Of a stretch of 64,000 bases of DNA, positions 1 through 7,175 are shown in pieces. The notes under the pieces were generated by a model. That model was given only the letters and a program-made list of their open reading frames with translations. It did not search any database and was not told where the DNA came from. The position numbers were made by a program, and so were the translations under genes. The first letter of the stretch is position 1. Each line of letters opens with the position of its first letter. The DNA is from CAKZNE01 sp963976435 (GTDB taxonomy: Bacteria > Bacteroidota > Bacteroidia > Flavobacteriales > Schleiferiaceae). The stretch covers positions 1 to 64,000 of the forward strand of contig CAXBKQ010000005.1 of assembly GCA_963976435.1 (NCBI GenBank). The letters are read 5' to 3'.

Positions 1-29
1 ACTATAGAAAATAACTACCTTTTCAAAAA

Positions 30-64
30 TTAAAACGGGGTTATTACACGAACTCCCGTGGGCA
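30..64. repeat. Palindromic sequence upstream of the first gene, possible cassette half-site
   Basis: ACGGG (35-39) and CCCGT (55-59) can pair across a 15-base loop. The right edge TGGGC (59-63) is complementary to GCCCA (1017-1021) at the end of the following gene. This could be one half of a recombination site flanking a gene cassette. It is an inference from symmetry only; no integrase is present in the window. Confidence 0.25.
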
Positions 65-70
65 ATTAAA

Positions 71-1024
71 ATGAGAAGCACAAATACCATACTAACGATA
101 ATTCTTTTAATACTCTCTCAAAACTTGTTTAGTCAGCGAATTTGGGGTAAGGAAGATTTTTGCTTAAAGAGAAAAAGCGAAAAATTGATTGGACAACAAG
201 TTAAAATTTGGAGTAATGGCGGAATTTATACAACAATCAACACCTCTAATTTTTTAAAATGGCCTAGTAAAGAAATAAAGGAAAAGTCCGGAGAAAACTC
301 ATGGGGTGATTTCTATCCACAGACGGGTGACACGGGAACTGTTGTTCATGTTTTCGATTACGATAAGGGAAGAGTTGCTTCTGCTAAGATTATATATTTA
401 ATAAAAATTGGAAATAATTACGTTCCAATCGGATGTGGTTATTTAACGACAATTGACAAATTAGACGAGCACGAAGAGTCTGAATATTGGAGAATTCAAG
501 ACTCAATCAAAAATGCAGAGTATGCTCAAGGATGCAAATTCAAAACCTCTTATGTTAATGGGAGTTATTTTAATGCAGGTGCTCATGAAATTGACAAATT
601 AGCTGAGTCATTCGCTTGTGATCTTTCCCAAAATGGTGTTGACACAATACTTCTAATAAAATCATTTTACAATAATCATGGTTTAGGAAATTCAAAATTT
701 GAGGGCATTCTTTGGACAAAAAAAGGAGAAAGTTTTTTAAAGGTGTTTAGAAATAAGGAGAATGTGATTTCCGAAAATGAATCAATCAAAATTGATTTTA
801 TAGAGATTCAATCTTTTTTTGATCAAAATGAAATTGAATCTGATACTACATATCCTCAACCCACTATGTGGATAAGCCACGACCTGACATTTTACGTACA
901 ATTCAAACAAGGGAGTAATTATTATACAGAATCCTTAACCAATTCAGAATTGACTGGAGATACAAAACACATTAAATCCGTTTGGGTTTCTATGATTTTA
1001 AAAGAAATAAATAAAAGCCCATAA
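71..1024 (+). CDS. Secreted protein of unknown function
   Basis: The 317-residue product starts with a clear Sec signal peptide (residues 1-21, hydrophobic core, ending FSQ), so it is probably exported to the periplasm or cell surface. I do not recognise the family. Residues about 40-110 look beta-rich (IGQQVKIWSNGG, then GDTGTVVHV), somewhat like an SH3-type fold, and three cysteines lie in the mature part near residues 122, 155 and 183. The gene stands alone. Its last bases (GCCCATAA) abut an opposite-strand group II intron remnant, and a palindromic sequence lies just upstream of the ATG. Both suggest a mobile or cassette origin rather than an operon gene. The function is unknown; that it is a real exported protein is fairly sure. 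Confidence 0.75.
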   Translation: MRSTNTILTIILLILSQNLFSQRIWGKEDFCLKRKSEKLIGQQVKIWSNGGIYTTINTSNFLKWPSKEIKEKSGENSWGDFYPQTGDTGTVVHVFDYDKGRVASAKIIYLIKIGNNYVPIGCGYLTTIDKLDEHEESEYWRIQDSIKNAEYAQGCKFKTSYVNGSYFNAGAHEIDKLAESFACDLSQNGVDTILLIKSFYNNHGLGNSKFEGILWTKKGESFLKVFRNKENVISENESIKIDFIEIQSFFDQNEIESDTTYPQPTMWISHDLTFYVQFKQGSNYYTESLTNSELTGDTKHIKSVWVSMILKEINKSP

Positions 1025-1107
1025 TCGAGTAGACGGCTCCGTCCCTAAATAAGAACGGAGTGCGCCTCTCACAGCACCGTACGTACGGGTCTCGTATACG
1101 GCGGTTC
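1024..1107 (-). mobile_element. 3' remnant (domains V-VI) of a group IIC-like intron
   Basis: Read on the minus strand, 1107 to 1072 gives a domain-V-like hairpin (GAACCGCCGTATACG, a short loop, then CGTACGTACGGTG) that carries the CGC triad typical of group IIC introns. It is followed by TGAGAGG, a second hairpin (ACTCCGT/ACGGAG) in the domain VI position, and the terminal CTACTCGAT. No reverse transcriptase and no 5' intron domains are present, so this is a dead fragment. The short minus-strand reading frame over it is domain V read as protein, not a gene. The intron lies antisense to the preceding gene and begins at its stop codon. Confidence 0.65.
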
Positions 1108-1210
1108 GGTTCGATATACAAACATCCTTACATAGTTATATAAACATCGTTTACACTTTTTAGCTTGCAAATGAAAGCGCCTGGTTCTGTGCATGATTTT
1201 AAGACTCGAT

Positions 1211-1446
1211 AATTCCCAGAAAGAATAGCAAGTTTTGATTATGATTATCAAACGAGAGTACTCAAAGTAACTAAGAACGGATCGGTAAGATGGGGCTCTT
1301 ACAACCGGGTTTATGTATCTGCATCTTTAGAAGGAAAATACATGGGAGCATTAGAAATGGGAAACGGAATATGCAGAGTATTTTTTAGAAATGTATTTTT
1401 AGGCTATTTTAACGAAAATAAATTAAGAACTAAAGAACAATATTAA
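1211..1446 (+). pseudogene. C-terminal remnant of an integrase-core (IS481/IS3-like) transposase
   Basis: An open frame without a start codon runs from the TAA at 1210-1212 to the TAA at 1444-1446. It encodes PERIASFDYDYQTRVLKV, later NGSVRWGSYNRVYVS, then EGKYMGALEMGNGICRVFF and GYF near the end. This matches the C-terminal beta domain of rve-core transposases, where a KVxxNGxIRWxxxxxxVS...GxYVGL...VxFxxxxLGxF pattern is usual. The catalytic DDE domain is missing, so it is a decayed IS tail. Its junction with the intron remnant at about 1108-1210 shows no recognisable gene. Confidence 0.65.
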
Positions 1447-1522
1447 GGTTTGGAACTAATTTAGTGTAAAGTCTGATCTATAAATTTTTAAAGGATGTAT
1501 TTAAACTAACATTCATGAACTA

Positions 1523-2059
1523 ATGAATAATATTGAAGACATACTTAATACAAATCTTACTTCTAGGACAAAGAATTTTAAGAAAGGAGATTTCGTACAA
1601 AAAACTTTTGCAATCAACTCTCCTGCTATTTATGTAAAAAGAGGTCTCCTCAAAAGTTACTTAATAGACAGTAAAGGCACAGAGCATATATATATGTTTG
1701 CTTCAGAAGGATACATCATTGGAGATATAGAGGCTATGGAATACAATCGGCCTGCACAATTATATATTGACTGTTTAGAAGATTCACAGGTTGTCCTTTT
1801 CAATAAGGAACAATTGGAAAATGAATTATCAAAGGAACAATTAGTAATGTTCAATCACATGCTCTCCAGACGAATTGGAAGATTACAAAGACGAGTTCTT
1901 ATGCTCATGGGTTCCCCTGCAATTGATCGATATCAATATTTTTTAGAAACCTATCCTGAGTTACCTAATCGTATACCTCAAAAAATGATTGCCTCCTATT
2001 TAGGCATTGCGCCACAAACCCTAAGTACAATCCGTAACAAAATTTCTAATCAAAATTAG
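1523..2059 (+). CDS. Crp/Fnr-family transcriptional regulator
   Basis: The 178-residue protein has an N-terminal cyclic-nucleotide-binding-like beta roll (residues about 15-115; YVKRGLLKSYLID, FASEGYIIGDIEA) and a C-terminal winged helix-turn-helix (residues about 152-175, MIASYLGIAPQTLSTIRNKI). Family members sense small ligands or redox state and act as DNA-binding dimers. No N-terminal cysteine cluster of the Fnr type is visible, so a direct Fe-S sensor is unlikely. An upstream ATG at 1515 is out of frame and stops at once, which leaves 1523 as the start. It sits 71 bases before a two-gene Fe-S module on the same strand and is the obvious candidate regulator of it; that link is inferred. 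Confidence 0.9.
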   Translation: MNNIEDILNTNLTSRTKNFKKGDFVQKTFAINSPAIYVKRGLLKSYLIDSKGTEHIYMFASEGYIIGDIEAMEYNRPAQLYIDCLEDSQVVLFNKEQLENELSKEQLVMFNHMLSRRIGRLQRRVLMLMGSPAIDRYQYFLETYPELPNRIPQKMIASYLGIAPQTLSTIRNKISNQN

Positions 2060-2130
2060 CTTCATTTCTTCATCTATGTGAATGCATAGAAAATATTAAG
2101 TCTCGAAATTTGAGATTTAATTTCAGATTT

Positions 2131-2340
2131 ATGAACATAGCATATTCAAACGGAGAAATTACCATAAAGTGGCAACCAAAAGTATGTCAACACGCAGCAG
2201 TTTGCGTTAAAACTTTACCACATGTATATAATCCAAAAGCTTCCCCATGGATTGCTATTGAGAATGCTTCATCGGAAGAGCTTAAAAAACAAATTTCTCA
2301 ATGCCCTTCTGGAGCTTTGAGTTTCACTATAAATAGATAG
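2131..2340 (+). CDS. Divergent 4Fe-4S mono-cluster protein (Fer4_19/YjdI type)
   Basis: A 69-residue ferredoxin-like protein. The order YSNGEITIKW, CQHAAVC (Cys 19 and 25), HVYNP, then QCPSGAL near the end is the pattern of the Fer4_19 (DUF1271, YjdI) family, which is thought to bind one Fe-S cluster for electron transfer. A TTG 21 bases upstream (2110) keeps the frame open, but the ATG at 2131 gives the normal family N-terminus and is preferred. The stop is 2 bases before the ATG of the CDGSH-glutamate-synthase fusion, so the two are almost certainly co-transcribed. In other genomes this domain often accompanies or is fused to CDGSH domains. Confidence 0.85.
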   Translation: MNIAYSNGEITIKWQPKVCQHAAVCVKTLPHVYNPKASPWIAIENASSEELKKQISQCPSGALSFTINR

Positions 2341-2342
2341 AA

Positions 2343-3854
2343 ATGAGTAAACCTAAAATAGCAGATAGAAAACCTATCAAGATAGAATTAAAAAAAGGAG
2401 AAGAGCAATATTGGTGTGCATGTGGATTAAGCAAAAATCAACCATATTGTGATGGTTCACATAGAACAACAGACATCACTCCAAAAAAGTTTGTAGCCGA
2501 AGAAACAGGTGATGCATACTTATGTATGTGTAAACATTCTAAGAATGCACCTTATTGCGATGGCACTCATGCAAAACTAAAAGAAGAAAGTGATGCTACA
2601 GAAGCACCAGTAGCTTTTAGTGATAGGCCAACCAAAGAAGAGCCAACCTTAGCTTACATTAAAGCATTGGCTAAAGATGGTTTATCTAAAACTGGACATC
2701 ATGGAGAAATGGGAGCTATGGGAGTACCAAGCCCTGAACTACCCAAATGGAATGACATTCAAATTTTGGTAGCTCAAATGGCAACTAAGCCTCTAATGGA
2801 AAATGTTAAAGTAAATTCTGAACTAATTATTGGTCCGAATTCCAAAAAGCCTTTAAGGTTAGATATTCCACTTTTTGTATCTGACATGAGTTTTGGGGCT
2901 TTGTCGGAAGAGGCTAAAATTTCCCTAGCCAAAGGAGCTGAATTGGCAGGAACAGGAATTTGCTCTGGGGAAGGTGGCATGTTAGAAGAAGAGCAACAAG
3001 CAAACTCCAAATATTTCTATGAGCTTGCATCTGCAAAATTTGGCTTTGATTGGGAAAAACTAAAAAAGGTTCAAGCATTCCATTTTAAAGGTGGTCAGGG
3101 CGCAAAAACTGGCACTGGTGGTCACTTATCAGGGAATAAAGTTGTTGGGAAAATCGCTCATGTACGAAATCTTGTAGAAGGTACTCCTGCCGTGTCACCG
3201 CCAACCTTTGATGACTTACATACTCCTGAGGATTACAAAATTTTTGCAAATAAAGTTCGTGAATTAACTGGAGGAATTCCAATCGGTTTTAAGCTATCTG
3301 CTAACCATATTGAAAAAGACATTCAGTTTGCACTAGATGCCAGTGCAGATTATATCATTTTAGATGGAAGAGGTGGTGGAACTGGAGCAGCTCCTTTAAT
3401 CTTTAGAAATAATATTTCTGTACCAACCATTCCTGCCTTAGCAAGGGCAAGACATTATTTGGATGAGGTAGGAAGAAAAGATGTCACATTAATAATTACC
3501 GGAGGTATTCGAGTTCCGGACGATTTCATTAAAGCAATGGCATTAGGAGCTGACGGAGTTGCGGTTTCTAATTCCGCACTACAATCTATTGGATGTGTAG
3601 CAGCAAGAATGTGCAACACAAATAATTGTCCTGCTGGAATTGCCACTCAAAAACCTGAATTACGAAAATTGTTGAATATTGATAAATCAGCAAATCAACT
3701 GTTTAATTTTTTCTCTGCATCAACTGAATTGATGAAAGTTATGGCAAGAGCATGCGGTCACAATCACCTGAACCAATTCAACCAAAATGACATAACAACT
3801 TGGAAGAAAGATATGGCTGAATTAACTGGGATTAAGTTTGGAGGAATGAATTAA
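2343..3854 (+). CDS. Fusion of two CDGSH Fe-S domains with an FMN-type glutamate synthase domain
   Basis: The 503-residue protein has two CDGSH-type [2Fe-2S] sites (C25-x-C27...C36DGSH40 and C61-x-C63...C72DGTH76). From about residue 130 to 500 it has a glutamate-synthase central/FMN domain (GGQGAKTGTGGHLSG, GGGTGAAPL). A C-x5-C-x4-C motif (CVAARMCNTNNC) matches the 3Fe-4S ligands of GltB. No glutaminase domain and no GltD subunit are nearby, so it need not make glutamate from glutamine; it may be a flavin/Fe-S oxidoreductase fed by the upstream mono-cluster protein. Length and reading frame are intact. The domain assignment is firm; the substrate is unknown. Confidence 0.88.
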   Translation: MSKPKIADRKPIKIELKKGEEQYWCACGLSKNQPYCDGSHRTTDITPKKFVAEETGDAYLCMCKHSKNAPYCDGTHAKLKEESDATEAPVAFSDRPTKEEPTLAYIKALAKDGLSKTGHHGEMGAMGVPSPELPKWNDIQILVAQMATKPLMENVKVNSELIIGPNSKKPLRLDIPLFVSDMSFGALSEEAKISLAKGAELAGTGICSGEGGMLEEEQQANSKYFYELASAKFGFDWEKLKKVQAFHFKGGQGAKTGTGGHLSGNKVVGKIAHVRNLVEGTPAVSPPTFDDLHTPEDYKIFANKVRELTGGIPIGFKLSANHIEKDIQFALDASADYIILDGRGGGTGAAPLIFRNNISVPTIPALARARHYLDEVGRKDVTLIITGGIRVPDDFIKAMALGADGVAVSNSALQSIGCVAARMCNTNNCPAGIATQKPELRKLLNIDKSANQLFNFFSASTELMKVMARACGHNHLNQFNQNDITTWKKDMAELTGIKFGGMN

Positions 3855-3951
3855 AACGACAATCCAACAAAGAATTGTGCTAAAATCCTAATCTAATGTT
3901 CAATTTTTTAGAACTATTTATCTATTTTCCAAAGAAGGATATTCTCCCCGC

Positions 3952-4143
3952 TCAAATCACTTTTTTTAGAGTACTTAAATAATCTTTATTATTAGGTAAG
4001 TTTGATTGAGAAATAGCAAAATCCTGTTTCAATAATTTATCGCAGACTGCCATTAATACCAATTTTTTACTCTTTCCTTTATGGGTAATTCTGGGGTAAA
4101 TTTCTCCAAAAGTTAAATTGTGTTGGCAAGCTGTGAAATACAC
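3952..4143 (-). pseudogene. C-terminal remnant of an IS110-family transposase
   Basis: The minus-strand frame reads YFTACQHNLTFGEIYPRI, then HKGKSKKLVLMAVCDKLLKQ, which resembles the Transposase_20 C-terminus of IS110 elements (alanine-rich helix, xxRLxxKGKxxKxALVAVxxKLL). It ends normally but the upstream part loses similarity beyond about 4170, and the N-terminal DEDD catalytic domain is absent. It is therefore a truncated, inactive remnant. It lies in the long gene-poor stretch before the tRNA pair. Confidence 0.6.
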
Positions 4144-4269
4144 TAATTGCAGTAATTTAAAACAGATTAAACATCTTAATTGTAAATAATTAGAAAATAT
4201 CCTAAGATCCTTCGGCTTAAATCAAACCTGTTTTGTGCTAAGATAATTTGCTAGTCATAGAATGAAGAA

Positions 4270-4496
4270 CAATTAAAACCCTCCCCTCGCTTTTCTCGGT
4301 GGGTTTTTTTGTTTTTTAGGATGGATTATTTCATGATCCTGGTCTGGGGAGCGAGGACCAATATAAACCCTGACCTCGCTTTGCTCGGTGGTTTTTTTTG
4401 TTTTTTGGGATGGATTATTTCATGATCCTGATCTGGGGAGCGAGGACCAATTAAAACCCTGACCTCGCTTTGCTCGGTGGGTTTTTTTGTTTTTTA
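4270..4496 (+). repeat. 89-bp tandem direct repeat (2.5 copies), each containing a terminator-like hairpin
   Basis: Units begin at about 4270, 4359 and 4448, exactly 89 bases apart at the first C of the CCCT block (4279, 4368, 4457). The third copy is cut after its T tract. Each contains ACCTCGCTTTGCTCGGTGGG followed by a T7/T8-G-T6 tract, like a rho-independent terminator. The spacer ATGGATTATTTCATGATCCT and GAGCGAGGACCAAT are nearly identical between copies one and two. No reading frame is evident in the unit. Confidence 0.85.
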
Positions 4497-4537
4497 GGCT
4501 TTCGAGTGAACTCGACGCCTAAAAAACAAAAAAACCC
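4479..4537. repeat. Long perfect inverted repeat (21-bp arms) next to the tandem repeat
   Basis: The arms 4479-4499 and 4517-4537 are exact reverse complements: GGG, T7, G, T6, AGGC against the mirrored sequence. The 17-base centre contains a further small stem (TCGAG/CTCGA). The left arm is the T tract of the plus-strand terminator repeat. The right arm is the T tract of the minus-strand terminator serving the tRNAs. A transcript of either strand could form a very stable hairpin. Confidence 0.9.
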
Positions 4538-4557
4538 TGCACCAAAAAGGTGCAAGG
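4528..4557 (-). terminator. Rho-independent terminator of the tRNA-Ser/tRNA-Pro transcript
   Basis: On the minus strand CCTTGCACC-TTTTT-GGTGCAGGG forms a strong stem and is followed by seven T residues. It lies directly downstream of tRNA-Pro on the same strand. Confidence 0.8.
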
Positions 4558-4566
4558 TTTTCATTG

Positions 4567-4640
4567 TCGGGGCGGCAGGATTCGAACCTACGACCTCCTC
4601 GTCCCAAACGAGGCGCGATACCGGGCTACGCTACGCCCCG
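4567..4640 (-). tRNA. tRNA-Pro(TGG)
   Basis: The 74-base minus-strand sequence folds as a cloverleaf: acceptor CGGGGCG/CGCCCCG, anticodon stem CCTCG/CGAGG around loop TTTGGGA with anticodon TGG, T arm GGTTCGAATCC, discriminator A. CCA is not encoded. It is probably transcribed together with the tRNA-Ser 53 bases upstream and ends at the terminator just beyond. Confidence 0.95.
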
Positions 4641-4693
4641 ATAATATTTTCTATTATCGGCTTTTATTGAGATTTATCTCTCAATTCCGGTTG

Positions 4694-4781
4694 CGGAGAG
4701 ACTGGGATTCGAACCCAGGGTACCCTTTAGGGGTACGCTTATTTAGCAAACAAGTCCTTTCGGCCACTCAGGCATCTCTCC
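4694..4781 (-). tRNA. tRNA-Ser(GCT)
   Basis: The 88-base minus-strand sequence has acceptor GGAGAGA/TCTCTCC with discriminator G, anticodon loop TTGCTAA (anticodon GCT), a long variable arm (GTACCCCTAAAGGGTAC) diagnostic of serine tRNAs, and T arm GGGTTCGAATCCC. CCA is not encoded. Confidence 0.95.
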
Positions 4782-4890
4782 TGGTTCTCTAAAAAAATTT
4801 AGAACTCTCTCCCATTTGTTTAAATGAGGGCTGCAAATTTAGACAACTCTATTAATTATACAAGGCATTTTTTAAGGAAATTTTTGGAAA

Positions 4891-7005
4891 TCACTCAGGG
4901 TACTGAATTCTAACATGATAGATGTTCATCAACATCTTTTTAAAGATCTTTTTTATGTCTTTAATCTCTTTTAATGTGATTTCAGCATTCTCAAATTGCC
5001 CACTTCCCATCTGATGGTTTACAATTCCTTCTACCAGCTTATCAATTTTTTCATGATCTGGATTCTGAATACTTCGCGCAGCAGCTTCAACACTATCTGC
5101 CATCATCAATGCCGCCGTTTCTTTACTAAAGGGTTTTGGGCCCGGATAGCTAAATCTCGAAATATCCGCCTCGTTCTCCGGAAAGTTTTTAATGTATTGT
5201 TTATAGAAATACATTACTGTAGTTGTTCCATGATGGGTTCTTATAAAATCTACTAACACATCTGGTAAATTGTTCTTTTTCGCAATTTTAATTCCCTCCT
5301 TTACATGGCCAATAATTATTTCGGCACTTTCTTCAAAAGATAGTTCATCATGCGGATTTAATCCCGTATTCTGATTCTCAATAAAATACATGGGTGAAGC
5401 CATTTTTCCAATATCGTGATACATTGCTCCGGTCCGCACTAAAAGGGCATTTCCACCTATATTTAATACCGCCGCTTCAGCTAAATTTGCCACTTGTAAG
5501 CTATGCTGGAAAGTACCGGGTGCCTTTTGTGCTAGCTCTCTTAGTAATGGACTGTTGGTATCGCTCAACTCCAATAATGAAACATCCGAAACAAAGCCAA
5601 AAATTTTCTCCTGCAAATAGATAAATGGAAATGACATGAGTGTTAATAATCCATTGCCAATAAAAAAAGCAAAAATTAACCACTCTCCTTCCTCTAGGTT
5701 TAAGGATCCCTCCTGGATAATGGATAAACTAAAATGGGCCAGGGAATAAACCCCAATTATTTTGGCCGCGGTGAGAAATAATTGGCTTCTCTTGTATAAA
5801 TTATTTACCAGAATAACCGCAAAAACACCTGCTACAAATTGCAAAAAGACGAATTCAAAGCTATTGGGAACTAAAAATCCCACCATCAAAATTGCCACCA
5901 TATGCACAAAAAGCGCAAATCGTGTGTCGAAAAAAGAACGGATAATTATAGGTAGTATCGGGAAGGGAGCTAGGTAAATGTATTCAACACCAAAATCTAC
6001 CGCAATTTTACCCATAGCAACAGTAAGAAGTACGTTGAGTAAAATAAAAGCCACCTTGGAAAAGTCTTCCACAACTTTTCTTCTCATTTGGTACATAAAG
6101 AGATAGAGCACCAAAAACAAAATGCCAATAAGAAAAAACTGTCCAGTACTAATAAGATAAGCCCTCGATTTTGTGGTAAAAGATCCTTCGTAAGCCGTTT
6201 TTAAGGATAGTAACTTGGCATATTTCTCATCATCTACCAAATTCCCTTTAAAAATCACAAGCTCCTCAGATTGAACCATTCCTTGCGTAGGAAGAATCTC
6301 ATCTATTTGGGCCTGTAAAATACTTTCTGTCCTCTCCTGATCAAATTCAATATTGTAGTTGAGGTTGTTGTTTATGATTCCCAATAGAAAAGAAAATCCT
6401 AAACTGTCCGTTTTTATGATTTGCGCCTGGGCTTTTAAAGAAGCTTCCTTTATAGTTAGAAAATCCTCTTCAAATACCGCCCTATCCACATCTGTCCTTA
6501 ATAGTATTTCTCCGTAATCATTCGCAAGATCTGAACCTATTGGTCTTAGTATCCCCTGCTTATAGACTAAATCCAAGGCATCATTTCCTCTTTGTAATAA
6601 TTTGGTTTTTAGGGCCAATTCCCTTTCTTGATTTTTGAAAAGGCTAAATCCTCTGGCCTCTTTAAACTCTTCACTTTCCTTAAAATCTTTCCACTTTTTG
6701 CCAAATTCCTTTTCAAAATCTGCTTCTGCCTGTACTTGTACTTCGCTGTCTTTTACAAGAAAAAGAGTTTTATTCTGCTGAATTTCTTTTTTTTCCTGTT
6801 CCAAGGCCACCTCGGTTTTAATAATGGAAAAGTCGAAAGGTGCTACAAGGTTTTCATAAAGCCAGGGCTTTCCTTTTTGAAATTCATATTTGAATTTTGC
6901 CTCCCTTGGAGATAGGTATACCACAAAGAGTACAGAAAAAATAAAGGCGAATAAGGTGGCAATATTATTCTGCCCAGCTTGGAGATAGCGAAATAGTTTT
7001 TTCAT
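4891..7005 (-). CDS. PgpH-like 7TM HD-domain phosphohydrolase (probable c-di-AMP phosphodiesterase)
   Basis: The 704-residue protein has one N-terminal membrane helix (about 13-31) and an extracellular domain to about 280 (7TM-HDED). A cluster of membrane helices follows at about 285-465, then a cytoplasmic HD domain with H501, H530-D531 (MYHDIGK) and a downstream HH pair near 592. This is the PgpH architecture; characterised members hydrolyse c-di-AMP to pApA. Length matches the family. It is monocistronic, divergent from the thiolase gene, with a TAGTTTTG -7-like element about 50 bases upstream of its ATG on the minus strand. No diadenylate cyclase gene is in the window. Confidence 0.88.
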   Translation of the reverse strand: MKKLFRYLQAGQNNIATLFAFIFSVLFVVYLSPREAKFKYEFQKGKPWLYENLVAPFDFSIIKTEVALEQEKKEIQQNKTLFLVKDSEVQVQAEADFEKEFGKKWKDFKESEEFKEARGFSLFKNQERELALKTKLLQRGNDALDLVYKQGILRPIGSDLANDYGEILLRTDVDRAVFEEDFLTIKEASLKAQAQIIKTDSLGFSFLLGIINNNLNYNIEFDQERTESILQAQIDEILPTQGMVQSEELVIFKGNLVDDEKYAKLLSLKTAYEGSFTTKSRAYLISTGQFFLIGILFLVLYLFMYQMRRKVVEDFSKVAFILLNVLLTVAMGKIAVDFGVEYIYLAPFPILPIIIRSFFDTRFALFVHMVAILMVGFLVPNSFEFVFLQFVAGVFAVILVNNLYKRSQLFLTAAKIIGVYSLAHFSLSIIQEGSLNLEEGEWLIFAFFIGNGLLTLMSFPFIYLQEKIFGFVSDVSLLELSDTNSPLLRELAQKAPGTFQHSLQVANLAEAAVLNIGGNALLVRTGAMYHDIGKMASPMYFIENQNTGLNPHDELSFEESAEIIIGHVKEGIKIAKKNNLPDVLVDFIRTHHGTTTVMYFYKQYIKNFPENEADISRFSYPGPKPFSKETAALMMADSVEAAARSIQNPDHEKIDKLVEGIVNHQMGSGQFENAEITLKEIKDIKKIFKKMLMNIYHVRIQYPE

Positions 7006-7175
7006 TCAAAGATTCGGTCTGGCTCGAAATTATCAATTAATTATGATACTATACAAAACTAGCTCAATTTGGGATGACAATATATTGTATAAGGATATTT
7101 TATCTAGCCTAGCCATCGGTCATTTTTTCCTTATTTTCGCGCATTATAATTCGACTTCAACAAATTAAATATAAA

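Noticed and set aside
1069..1251. 60-residue minus-strand open frame
   Set aside because: It is the intron domain V read as protein plus unrelated flank; there is no protein family signal.
4270..4496. Possible CRISPR array
   Set aside because: The repeats are 89 bases with near-identical spacers and no cas gene; they are a terminator-bearing tandem repeat.
4470..4792. Two plus-strand open frames across the tRNA pair
   Set aside because: They are antisense to tRNA-Pro and tRNA-Ser; translated tRNA gives the familiar GxRIRTYDLL-type artefact.
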